From Rhodamnia argentea (taxonomy: Eukaryota > Streptophyta > Magnoliopsida > Myrtales > Myrtaceae), in contig NC_063151.1 in assembly GCF_020921035.1 (NCBI RefSeq), positions 22,016,934 to 22,080,933 of the forward strand: DNA of 64,000 bases, in the 5' to 3' direction. Below the pieces are notes generated by a model, which was given only the letters and a program-made list of their open reading frames with translations, ran no database searches and had not been told where the DNA came from. Below are positions 13,331 through 24,291 of the stretch, in pieces (the first letter of the stretch is position 1; each line of letters begins with the position of its first letter). A program made the position numbers and the translations under genes.

Positions 13331-14640
13331 TTCCGGGTTGATAAGATCATCTGTTTTCTTCACTCTATCTCCATCCGCGTCTCGTTCAACCAAGCTGTTC
13401 ATCTGTGCTTGTAAGAGTAGTTCCGAAATGTATGCTGATATATCGATGGTTGGGATTTGTAGAGACGCCGAAGATGCGGAGGAAGGAGATGGAGATCCTT
13501 CCTTGTTCCTCTTGAGAGGCTCTCAGGATCGAAAGAATTCTATTTTCATCTGTAGGTGATTATGAGAACCGGCTTAGGAAGTTGGAAACGTGCGTAATCC
13601 ACTTGTTGTGCGCCTTTTTGGCGTGAAAAAGGTAGTGAAGATAAGGCGAGGTGTGGTCATTCTCGAAACCCTCCCAAAAAGGAACTCCTGTTCAAATATT
13701 TCAGCTTTGCTCGGAGACTATTCGGGTGGTTGAGATCACGCTGGTTTTGATTCTCTTTTTCTTGCTAAAATATCCCAAGTTAAAAAAAAAAAAAATCCCA
13801 AGTTCCTTGCGTGGGAAAGCACTGTTTCATGAAACAGTAGTTGAACCAGATTTAGACAGGGTTTTACTAGTTATCACTGAATTTTGATGCACGTTTGCAA
13901 TTAAGTCAGCGAATTTGTTGTTCTAGTCATTGAATGCACGGAACTTTGACTTTCGTCGCCGTCGATGTGCTTCAAATGTAACCTTGCTGGATTTCCGGCA
14001 AGATGCCAATGGGGTCATTTGCCGCTAGACCATTTTCCGGACATAAATATGACTAGGGTGATCGGTTCCTATGTAGGTTAATTGATTCTCGATCAAGAAA
14101 AAGGAACCTCATTGATCGGCTCATAAACCAAACAAATTACTGGCTTTATCAAGAAACCAACTAAGCTCCTTTTTGGTTGGGCATCAAAACTAGACCAAGT
14201 TCATGTTGATAATACGAAAGTTTTGTCTTTTAATTCGAAACCATCCCTTTTTTTTTTTTGGTCAATTCAAAAACATCTCTTGACCTTTTGTGTGAGCGTC
14301 TCGTATCCGTGTTGAAGCCCGTGAGTCAAAACCTGGTATAGGCATTTGCCTTAAGTAAGGTTAGAATTGGTTCGGAATCATCTCAACTTAGGTCAAAATC
14401 GGTTTGTCCAGCATTGAAGCCGAGAACTAAACCGATCTCAGGCTGGTTAAAGAGAGAATCGAACCATCTCTTCCTAGAACAAGCTTCGAATCGAACTGGA
14501 CTATGTTTTGACTAATTCTTGGATGGAACTAGAACTACACCCGGTGCTCATCTCTATATATGGTGTCTCATTGGCTCCTCTTCAACAGTAGTTTCAATTT
14601 TAAAACCTATGAGTGAGGGAAGCATATTAATATATATGAA
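13331..14640. other. Gene-free stretch
   Basis: No supported gene. There are short frames only, A- and T-runs at about 13783 and 14248, and sequence leading into the copia remnant that follows. Confidence 0.5.
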
Positions 14641-15030
14641 GGAAGGGAGGAATCTTATCCAGAAACCCATGCATTGTCCACCGCAGGGGAGACCCTCATG
14701 GCCAGAGACGGTCTCAGGTGTATGGCGTCAACCGAGGCAATCAAGGAAGTTATTTGTCTCAAAGGTTTGCCATTGATCAGGAATCGTAGCAAGAGAAGAT
14801 TGTTGTTTACTATGACAATTAGAGTGCAATACATACCAGAAACCATATGTACCAAGAGCGGATGAAACTTGTTGATGTCGGATACCATTCTATACATGAT
14901 ATCGTGTCACAACGGACCGAGTCCTTTGAGAAAATGCACATGGCAGATAATCCAATAGAGATACTGACGAAACCTATCATGTTGATCAAGTTTCAGTACT
15001 GTTTGAACTTAGTCAGCATCTGTCGATGAG
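14640..15030 (+). pseudogene. Ty1/copia Pol remnant (RNase H and C-terminus)
   Basis: Two overlapping frames give the end of a copia polyprotein. The first has an 'ALST..E...M' stretch followed by 'TEAIKEVICLKGL'. After a frame change comes 'SAIH', then 'YQERMKLVDVGYHSIHDIVS' and 'ADNPIEILTKP', and it ends with 'LVSICR'. These match the conserved order of the RNase H domain and the C-terminal tail of copia elements. The Gln codon of the usual DNQSAIH-type motif has become a stop (TAG), and at least one frameshift is present. Upstream Pol domains are missing, and downstream DNA is cut by the MITE at 15360. No long terminal repeat pair was recognised. It is dead. Confidence 0.8.
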
Positions 15031-15359
15031 GAGCCTCGTGGGACTCGGGAGAGATGATGATAGACAAAGATGACTCTGAACTTCTTGGTAAGATGTAAAT
15101 TTATGATTAGAGCTCGAGGTTAATCTCGATTGAGTGGAAATCGGAGCCGTATTTCCCACAAGACGTCTTTTCTTAAGATGAAGTCCTTGTTGAGGTGAGA
15201 GAAGTGCTCATAGTTTTTGTGCCTAAATATTCTATCGTTGAGTTTGGTTTGGTGTACATGGTGAATGTGCTTAACATGTGTGAAAACTTGTGGGGACACA
15301 GGAAAGCATTGAGAGCCCTCGTCAAAGAGAGTTGATACCGTAAGAAAGCTCATTTCTTG

Positions 15360-16091
15360 GGGGAAAAATGTCGAATAATGTTAAAAAAAAGTCCTAAACT
15401 TATTGCATTGGTGTCATTCAGTAATAAACCTTTTGCATTGATACCAATTTAGTTCTAAACTTTTTATTGGTGCCAATTTAGTCCTAGACCTTTTGTATTT
15501 GTGCCAATTCAGTCAATTGAGTCAATCCCGCCAATTTTGATATGAAATTGTTGACGTGGATATCGGTTGTCCCATGTGGCACGACTAACGTTGACGTGAC
15601 CAACCCCGCCGGCCCCAGGCGAGGGCTCGCGACCCCTCGTTGGCCGCAAGCGAGGGCTTTGCGGCCCTTGCGGGGGCTAGGCGAGGTCGTGACACCCCTT
15701 GCCCAGCCACAAGCAAGGGCGTTGTAGCCGTTGCCAAACCCCAATCCCAAAAAAAAAAAAAAATGCACGAAAATAAAATTTAAGAAAAAAATTTAAAATC
15801 TTTTCAAAAAATGCCACGTCACCGCCAGTTGTGCCATTTAGGACAATTGACATCCACATCAGCAATTGATGACAAAAATTGATCGGATTGATTCAATTGG
15901 CACAAATACAAAAGGTTTAGGATTGAATTGACATAAATACAAAAATTTTAGGACTAAATTGGCACAAATAAAAGGTTTATGATTGAATTGGCTCCCATGC
16001 AAAATGTTTAGGGCTGAATTGATACCAATAAACGGTTTAGAACTGAATTGGCATTGATGCAATAGGTTTAGGACTTTTTTGACACTTTTTC
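15360..16091. mobile_element. Mutator-like MITE, family 2, GC-rich core
   Basis: An 11-bp perfect target duplication, ctcatttcttg, occupies 15349-15359 and 16092-16102. The terminal inverted repeats carry repeated 'cctaaac..ttgcattggtgccaattcag' units. The core at about 15600-15730 is GC-rich with several 'gcgagggc' and 'caagcgaggg' repeats and contrasts with the AT-rich arms. No transposase is encoded. Confidence 0.88.
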
Positions 16092-16318
16092 CTCATTTCT
16101 TGTGATTGATTCTTGTGGATCCGAGCTTAATCTAGAACTGAAAAACACTTATGATTGTACATGACTAAGCGATTGTCGTCTCATCACTGCTCATTATTGT
16201 AGAAACATCCCATTGATCTCTACCCGCGGAGTAGGCACACTGTCGAACCTCATAAGTTTGATGTGCTCCGATCTTATGCAAGTTGTTTCGTTTGTTCACA
16301 CCTCCATTTCAGTTGCTG

Positions 16319-16735
16319 GGGAAAAGTACACTAGAAGTGCCATAACTTTTGTACGGCGTTCACTTGAGTATCATAACTTTCAAAACGTTTACTTAAGTGC
16401 CATAACTTTTAAAAATAGTTCACTTGAGTGTCATGTTGACGTAGCAGCCGGAAAAATTGACGTGACGTCGGAAAAGTTACTGTAGCATGCCGGATAAGTT
16501 ACTGTAGCATGCCGGATAAGTTATCGTAGACGCCGGAAAGATGACGTGGCACGTCGGAAAGCCGACGTGGCACGCCGAAAAAGTTACTATAGCACTCAAG
16601 TGAACGATTTTACTTCGACGTAGCACTCAAGTGAATGATTTTTGAAAGTTATGGCACTTAAGTGAACGTTTTGAAAATTATGACACTCAAGTGAATGCCG
16701 TACACAAGTTATGGCACTTCTAGTGTACTTTTCCC
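16319..16735. mobile_element. Mutator-like foldback MITE, family 3
   Basis: It is bounded by a perfect 10-bp direct repeat, tcagttgctg (16309-16318 and 16736-16745). Its ends are near-perfect inverted repeats starting gggaaaagtacactag. Each arm contains 'aagtgccataactt' and 'cacttgag' units. The centre holds tandem 'gccggataagttactgtagc' repeats with CGTGGCA-type motifs. The near identity of the target duplication suggests a fairly recent insertion. Confidence 0.9.
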
Positions 16736-16745
16736 TCAGTTGCTG

Positions 16746-19700
16746 TAGTGAGACAAGAGAAGAAAAAAAAAAAAACTCTCAATCATGTCCTCATCAAGGA
16801 CTTAGAGAAAATGACTTATAACTTAATTAATTGCTTATCTTCATAAATTGAACGCGTTAAGACACTTGATCAAGCAGTTGCTTGTAAGGCACACACACAC
16901 ACACAGCACAAATGGCCCAAAAACATCAACTGACCAAGTGGGTCTCCACGACCAATCAATCCACTTCGTGAATCTAATAATTCTTGGAATTTAGCAAGCA
17001 TATGCATATAAATATAACAACGGACACAGCTAGTTCCTTTGTTCTCTACTCAATTCATAATGCAGGCATCATCTGCTTTATACGTGTACAAACTTTCGAC
17101 GCTCTCTAGTCCCCCAATCATGCAGCTTGCTACTTGCGTGTAACATGAATCCATTATTCTAAGATTAGAGAATAATTTTCGATTGAATCGTTTTCGGACA
17201 AAAGTTAGGAAGACTTTTCCTTTTTAGCTCCTTCAAGTTGGCTCACATCACATGTATATGTGTTCAAGATGCCTAGGGAAAGAATAGCATTGATTATGGG
17301 TGGTCCTATACAGACACCTCACTATACTTGAGCTCTCAAATTATTTAACTATCTATATACTATCATTCCTCGAATATTTTTAAATAGAATCCAACCTCTA
17401 AGTGGGCAGGTCAAAAAGCTTGAACCTTACTTCTTCTGAGTTTTCTTTTTTATTGGTTTTTTTTGGGAGAATTTCTACAGTAAGTGCACCGATATCAAAA
17501 GCGCCCTATCATGGTTCTTCATATACCTAATTGTCAATATCAACGGCTAGACAACAGAGCTGATCTTTTGGAGCATCTAAACCTAAAATAAAGTATGCTG
17601 AACTTTTTCCCCCTTAGTTTTTATCTTCTGAATGAAAAGATGGTCTTCGCATTAGAAATGGGCATCTTTCCATCGGGAAAGCCCGAATGGAGGGACATGC
17701 CAAAAAGGAGACTGCAACGTGTGTGATCGCAGTCGCGCCATGTGTTATTTAGGCAAAGGGAAATTGATTGGGGGGTTACGGTTTTAGACCTATAATCAAG
17801 AAACTAGATTCAACTTTATCTCATCTTGTAAGGAAGAGAACGAGTGGGACAAGTTATTTCCTAGAAATGTAGCTGGGCATGCAAGTGAAAATATCTGGAC
17901 ATCTGAAGAAGGTCGGTCGTTCTTTGTTTTAGTGAACTTTTTGAAGTTGTCTTTTGTCTTCTCATAGTGTAAAAATATTTTCTTAAGGGTGAAAAACCCC
18001 ACGTTAAGTAGGGGTGAGCGACTCCAGGCTCCGAACAGATTTTTCATTTTTTGGAACTTGGAACCTATCATGAATATCTTGAAATCTGAAACATATCTTG
18101 TTGCGGGATCCAGGATCTACCCAGGTTTCACCGGTATTCTTAGTTGAACTATTGCAGTGAATCATCACTTTTAATGGCCACTATTTGCTGTTACGATCTA
18201 CTTATCACAACTCATATTTAGACACGCGAGTAAGTAAGAAATATTAATAAAGTAAAAGTCTCAGTCATGAGTATCGCCAGTAATGGAAGCTCAAACTAGT
18301 AATTTCATATTACACACTCATCATCGGACGCCATGGAATGCCGTCGGATTGCTCAAAGACATATAAGAAGAACAACACAAAAATTTGTTAAGGATTACAG
18401 GTTTCAAGTTCCACTTACTTAGAACCTGGAAACTATGCATCGAAATAGGTTTCCCAATTTTTGGAACGTGAAACCTGGCATGCATATCTTGGATCCTAGA
18501 ATTGGGTCGATTCCCCATCGATTCTACGCTGAAATCATGCTCACCGCTAACATTAAGGAAATAATTCCGGCACATGTAAAGATATGTAAGTATATGTTAA
18601 ACTATCGTTTGACCACATTCAAAAAGATGGTGACGACCTTGTGGGGTCATTGGATTACAACAAGGTTCGAATGGAACGAAAGCTTAATCATTCATTATTC
18701 AATTAAAAGATCTACTAAGGACCTCTCCTCCTCCCACAGCTTATTGGGGAGCAAAAGATGATTCTAAAGTGCCTCTTGTTCACCCCATCAATGGCAATCG
18801 TTCTTCCAAAAGAATCATGCAAGGCAAAATCGATGGAGCAACACCGCTTACGATCTTGCCTACTACTGTGCATCCACGAAAAGAATAAAGACGAGGCATT
18901 TGACTGGCTTTCTTTTATTTCTACACAATGACTTAGACAAATAATATAACTGGGAATGATATAATGAGGGAACCCTATTCGGCGGACGAACGATGGGATG
19001 AGAAGCGACACACGTGAGAAGGATTTTTTTGGCGAACTCAAGGTGGTACTTTTGAAGAGAGATTATGTAGAATATGATCTCAGATGCTGCTTCACCTCAG
19101 CTATAAAAAGCACCCCATAAGTTCTTCCAAGTAAGCCACGCTAATTGCTTTTCTACGAATCTTATATCTTTTTTGTGTAGACTACTACTTCATTTGTCGG
19201 AGGGTGGAAGACGTCGGAGGCCTCGGCAAGACGACGGTAAGAGCATCTGCCCCTTTCCTATTTCCGTAACCTGCACAACAGCTGAGCTCAATATAAATGC
19301 ACAGTCACGGAGTCTTGCTAGGGGCCCATACGATTCTGATGTGTAATTTAATGCATCGGTTCATCAGATTTGAACACACGGTTATACGATTAACGATCTT
19401 CGGTCATAATTACCGAACACAATTGCTTTTAGCTGTCCCAACTAATTAATGTTTGAAAGAGTCTAAAATCTAGCTGAAATGGATAAAATGGTATCGAGAA
19501 TCCATATTTTGCCAAAAGGGTATACGAATCCAAAATCAATTGAAAATCTAGGCAAGAAATATTTCATCTCCTTCGGACCGTGGCAAGATTAGTTTCTTTC
19601 CAATTAAGTCCCGACCCAAGTTTAAGCATGTCATGATAATCAACAGATTAGCACGGCTGATGGACTAGTTAGAGGAAAAGCTGGAGTTCTAATAGTTTCA

Positions 19701-20320
19701 CAAAGGTATTAATCAAAAAGCAAATACCCTTTTTTGGTTCCCTTGCTTTGCGGCCCTTTTTGTCACTGACTTCTTATTTTATGTTAATTTGCCACCGAAA
19801 ACGAGTGGACTGACCGACGACTGAGGGGCAGCAAGAGGGAAGTAGAGGCCAATTTGAAGGTGCAAATTGGATGTGACAAATCCGCGTGCCCGGGAATTTA
19901 CAGAATTTGACCCTCTAAAGAATTTCTGATTTCCGAATTCGTTGGTGCGTGATCAAAATTGACTGCCCAAAAATGGATAAATCTTGCGTGTTGATATTGT
20001 CTCGTTTCTGATACGAATGAAAAACATGTCGTGTAAACGGGGTCAATGCGTTTGTGCCGCGCCGTTATGATTGCGCAAACCGTGTCCGTCAAAATTAGTG
20101 ACGTAAGCTTAGTGAGCTTGTAAAGATATGCACCTATGTGTAAGGTCTAGAGTAAGATTATACGCGCATTAAACACGCGAGATTAAATTGCAAGTGGCGC
20201 AAAAAAAACCAAACAAAGAGAGAGAGAGACTGGAGCAGAAGATGAGCCCCCCACCTCTCTCTCTCTCTCTCTCGGACACAAGTCACCCACCCTCACCCGC
20301 AGTGTTCGTTCCTATTTTGG
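16746..20320. other. Gene-free stretch upstream of the permease
   Basis: No complete gene. It holds an (AC)n run near 16889-16904, a 'ggttccaagttcc'-rich element remnant at about 18007-18500 that begins taggggtgagcg (the same terminus as 26788-27411), and a TATA-like ctataaaaagc at about 19100 followed by a P-loop-like scrap at 19213. Small open frames here have no recognised domain. Confidence 0.5.
19213..19239 (+). other. NB-ARC P-loop-like scrap
   Basis: One frame reads V-G-G-L-G-K-T-T-V, identical over GGLGKTT to the Walker A motif typical of plant NB-ARC resistance proteins. The coding string runs straight into gtaaga, a plausible splice donor. No other NB-ARC motif (RNBS, kinase-2, GLPL) is visible nearby, so this is at most a gene scrap and may be chance. 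Confidence 0.2.
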
Positions 20321-20328
20321 CACGTGGC
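20321..20328 (+). promoter_or_regulatory. G-box / ABRE-like site of the permease gene
   Basis: CACGTGGC, about 50 bp upstream of the TATA box. This core is bound by bZIP and bHLH factors in plants. Its closeness to the core promoter makes function plausible but unproven. Confidence 0.5.
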
Positions 20329-20373
20329 ACTCGCACGCCACTTTCTCTCGTCCTTTTTGCACCAGAGCTCAGC

Positions 20374-20382
20374 TATATATAA
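20374..20382 (+). promoter_or_regulatory. TATA box of the permease gene
   Basis: TATATATAA lies about 310 bp before the start codon. It implies transcription starting near 20405-20415. The inferred leader of about 280 nt contains no ATG before 20687, so there is no upstream ORF. Confidence 0.7.
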
Positions 20383-20417
20383 CGAGCTCCTCTCCCCGTC
20401 CCTTCCACACTACATCT

Positions 20418-20442
20418 CTTCTTCTTCTTCTTCTTCTTCTTC
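20418..20442 (+). repeat. (CTT)n tract in the permease leader
   Basis: An uninterrupted CTT/TTC repeat just downstream of the inferred transcription start. Pyrimidine-rich leaders are common in highly expressed plant genes. A CT-repeat at about 20257-20274 lies upstream of the TATA box. Confidence 0.85.
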
Positions 20443-20686
20443 GCTCTCGCATTCATCTGTTTTCTCTCGGTTAGCGTGCGGGCGATCCTGTCTGTGCCTC
20501 TCTCTCGAGAAAATATTGTTGTCAGTGTTTTGGCGTCGCTGTAAACTACGCACCGACAAAAACTGTCCCGAGGAACACCACCACACCGCTTGTCTCTCTC
20601 CTCGCAGCTTCTGATAAACCTTATCGTTTCTCGAGCTCATACTTTTTTTTTTCTGGGGTTCATTTGACCTTTTCGGCGATTCGAAG

Positions 20687-22954
20687 ATGGGTGGCCAGAA
20701 CAGAGCTGGTTTCGAGGTCGCGCTCGATCTGCCGCAGCAAGGCGGTGGCTCCAAGTGCTTCGACGACGACGGCCGTCTCAAACGAACCGGTAAGCAAAGA
20801 AAACAGAGCACTTTACTTTGTTCTTTTATCTTCATGATCGAACTCTGCTCTGTTTCGCTTGGTGATTATGTGCAACAGAGCCTCTCGTTCGGAAAGCTTT
20901 GCCCCACTTCCTTTTTCTTCTTCCCCCTTCATTTCTTGGACCGCAGAGAGGAAAGCAGAGAGTGAGGTTTTACATAATAGCGTCTTTCTTGTGTCTTCCT
21001 CATCGAATGTAGCCCAAAAGTCTAGCAGAATGAAGTAGAGTCCAAAAATGTTTAGCTGGATGGGGGACTCAATTATTTGCATGCAAAAGAAGAAGAAAAT
21101 AATTAAATAAGCTTTCTTGGGTTCGAAACAGGGACTCTGTGGACGGCCAGCGCTCACATAATCACAGCTGTGATCGGGTCGGGAGTGCTGTCCCTGGCAT
21201 GGGCCACGGCGCAGCTCGGGTGGATCGCCGGGCCGGCGGTCATGTTCCTCTTCTCCTTCGTCACTTACTACACCTCCGCCCTCTTGGCTGCTTGTTACCG
21301 CTCCGGCGACCCCGTCACCGGCAAGCGCAACTACACTTACATGGACGCTGTCCGCTCCAATCTTGGTAAGAATTCATTAACGAATGGAAAATCTCGGTCC
21401 ACCCACCAAATCTTTTCGCATAAAGATGCTCCTTTTCATTTCATTTGATCAAATGGAATTTTCTCATTTTCTTCTCTTATTATTATTTTTTTTTTTGGAA
21501 TGTTGGCAGGTGGGGCGAAAGTGAAGTTGTGTGGACTGGTTCAGTACCTCAACCTTTTTGGGGTAGCCATTGGGTACACCATTGCAGCCTCCATAAGCAT
21601 GATGTGAGTGGTGAATTTGAAAGCCAAGTTGAATACAATTAGATTGCTAAAGTTGTCAATTGGGTGCGTTATTACTCGTGTTAATCTTGGTTTTACTGAA
21701 CGTTTTAATGCAGGGCAATCAGCAGATCAAACTGCTTCCACAAGAAGGGTGACGACAGCCCCTGCCACTCGAGCAGCACTCCGTACATGGTCGCCTTCGG
21801 GGTCATCGAGATCGTTCTTTCCCAAATCCCGGACTTCGACCAGCTGTGGTGGCTCTCCATCGTGGCCGCTATCATGTCCTTCACTTACTCGATCATCGGA
21901 CTCGCCCTCGGCATCGCGAAAGTCGCAGGTTGCAAGCCCGTTGATTCTTTTGCATATGAACTTGTTATGTGATGATTAAAGGTGAAGTAGAAAGATTTTG
22001 AGTCCCTCGTTTCTCGTCTTTCTCAAATATCTACCAGAAAATCGCAAATTCGGAGGAAGTCTCACAGGGATAAGCGTTGGCGTTGTGACTCAGACCCAGA
22101 AGATATGGAGGAGCTTCCAGGCTCTTGGTGACATAGCTTTTGCCTATTCATACTCCATGATCCTGATCGAAATTCAGGTAGAAGTCACACGACACCTTCC
22201 TGTAACTTGATGTATTGCGAGAAAAAAACATCCCTAGACTTTGGAAAAACTGCCCTAGGTTGCTGTAATTGACCGAGTAGTATGATGCGGTTGGAAACAG
22301 GACACGGTTAAATCCCCGCCGGCGGAGTCCAAGACGATGAAGAAGGCCACCCTGGTCAGTGTGGCGGTCACGACTCTATTCTACATGCTCTGCGGCTGCA
22401 TGGGCTATGCCGCCTTCGGGGACATGGCGCCTGGGAACCTCCTCACGGGCTTCGGCTTCTTCAAACCTTATTGGCTGATCGACATAGCGAATGCCGCCAT
22501 CGTGATCCACCTCGTCGGCGCCTACCAGGTCTTCTGCCAACCCCTCTTCGCCTTCATCGAGAAGTACGCCGCGAAAAGGTTCGGGGACAGCCAATTCATC
22601 ACCAAGGAGATCGAGATCCCGGTCCCAGGTTTCCGACCCTACAAGCTGAACGTCTTCAGGTTGATTTGGCGGACCATTTTCGTGATCCTAACCACCGTGA
22701 TCTCGATGCTGCTCCCGTTCTTCAACGACGTGGTCGGGTTGCTCGGCGCTCTGGGATTCTGGCCTTTGACGGTTTATTTCCCGGTCGAAATGTACATCGT
22801 CCAAATGAAGATCCCCAAGTGGAGCACCAAATGGCTATGCCTCCAGATCCTAAGCGGAGCTTGCCTCATCATCACTATAGCAGCAGCCGCGGGGTCAATC
22901 GCCGGGGTCGTGCTCGATCTCAAGTCCTACAAGCCTTTCGGTACAAACTACTAA
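20687..22954 (+). CDS. AAP3: Amino acid permease, AAP3-like
   Basis: Proton-coupled importer of neutral and basic amino acids at the plasma membrane (AAAP/ATF family). Six exons join in frame: 20687-20789, 21132-21365, 21510-21603, 21714-21928, 22038-22177 and 22301-22954, giving 1440 nt and 479 residues, the usual family length. All introns are GT-AG. The N-terminus has the family's acidic 'DDDG..KRTG' stretch, followed by '[20 protein letters not shown]' in the first membrane helix, '[20 protein letters not shown]', 'SRSNCFHK', 'FSQIPDFDQ'-type sequence (here LSQIPDFDQ) and '[18 protein letters not shown]' near the end. About eleven membrane segments are expected. The C-terminus 'DLKSYKPF' is close to Arabidopsis AAP3, hence the name; AAP2/AAP4/AAP6-type assignment cannot be excluded without a tree. 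Nothing looks broken. The start is the first ATG of the leader. Confidence 0.97.
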
Positions 22955-23179
22955 TTCGCCGCCCCCGACATCACCAGGGTCCTCGTTGCTGATGAGGAGT
23001 CGCAAGGCAGGGGAGGAGCTTGATTTTAGGAATCTGCTGCTGCTTGTTGATGTTCATAGGATGGTCAAGGAAGAGAAATCACTCAATACGTTAACCAATA
23101 GTTGGGGTATCGGGTTGCGGTGGATGTAACGCCAGGTTGAACTTTGTACTCTGCTTCTTTTTTGCAAGATATGAAAAGA

Positions 23180-23615
23180 AAGAAAGACCAGCAATTACTA
23201 CTCTGTTTTGATTTCCCGGAAGAAAAAATAGGGAAAAGCACAAGTTGACAAAAGCAACCCCCCCCCCAAAAACAAAAAACCAACAACCCCACAAAAAAAA
23301 ACATCTTTCTTTTCAACGTTTGAGTTAAATTTTTGACAAGTTTAGGAGCCTATTGCTTGTGGGTTGGGGCTGTCCACGCCGCCATCATTCACCAATGGAC
23401 CCAACAATAGAAAAAAATGTGGACTTGCATCATAATTGAGATGTCAGCAGATAACGAGAAGACCTTGTTGAATGCGTCTAACTTAACCTTATTGAATGCG
23501 TCTTACTTAACCTATTGAATACGGTGAATCCGCATCAGATTCACCTGGCGATCCCTCAAAATCAACGATTTAAATGAATTCGAGAGTCTAAACTCTCTGA
23601 ATAGCAGAAGGGTTA
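23180..23615. other. Downstream of the permease
   Basis: Likely end of the permease 3' untranslated region near 23180, then AT-rich DNA with a C9 run at about 23261 and a short direct repeat (acttaacctta / acttaacctat) near 23470-23520. No gene. Confidence 0.5.
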
Positions 23616-23625
23616 TCTCAAGAAG

Positions 23626-24281
23626 GGGATAGTTAGCTCCCAAAAAAAAAAAAAGTCATGGACCTATTATGTCAATTCAATTCTAAACTTTTTGGGTTTG
23701 TGCCAATTCAGTCCTCTCAGTCAATTTTGGCCAAAATTCACTTACATAGCACGACCGATACCTACGTGGCAATTTTTAATAATATTTTCATAATATTTTA
23801 TTCTTTATTTTCTTGCTCTTTCTTTTTTTTCTTCCCCTCTCCCTCCGGTCAATTGCCGGACATGGCGTCCGGCCAAAAGTGACGGAGAGGCTCGACCTCG
23901 CCATCGCTAGGCAAGGCCGACCTTGCAAGATCGGACGAGGGGCGAGGCCGACCTCGCAAGATCGGACGAGGGCGAGCCTTGCCCAGCCCTTGGCAAGGTT
24001 GCCTAGCCATTGAAGAGGGCGAGACTCGCCTACGTGATAGCGAGGCCCGAACTCGCTGCCCCTAGCAAGGCCGACCTCGCCAGCCCTTGCCTCTAACAGG
24101 TCGCCGAGGTCCGGCGACCGACCGCAGGAGGAGGGAAGAGAAAAAAAGAAAGAAAAGAAAAATACATTAAAATATTATTAAAATTGCAACATCAGCAATT
24201 TTCGGTCAAAATTGATCGGAAAGGCCGAATTGGCACAATTATAATAGATTTAGGATTTTTTTTTTTTTTTGCAATTATTCC
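23626..24281. mobile_element. Mutator-like MITE, family 2, GC-rich core
   Basis: A 10-bp perfect target duplication, tctcaagaag, sits at 23616-23625 and 24282-24291. The arms contain the 'cctaaac.ttgtgccaattcagtc' units. The core, about 23850-24125, is GC-rich with tandem 'ggccgacctcgcaagatcgg' repeats. It lies about 0.7 kb beyond the permease stop codon. Confidence 0.85.
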
Positions 24282-24291
24282 TCTCAAGAAG

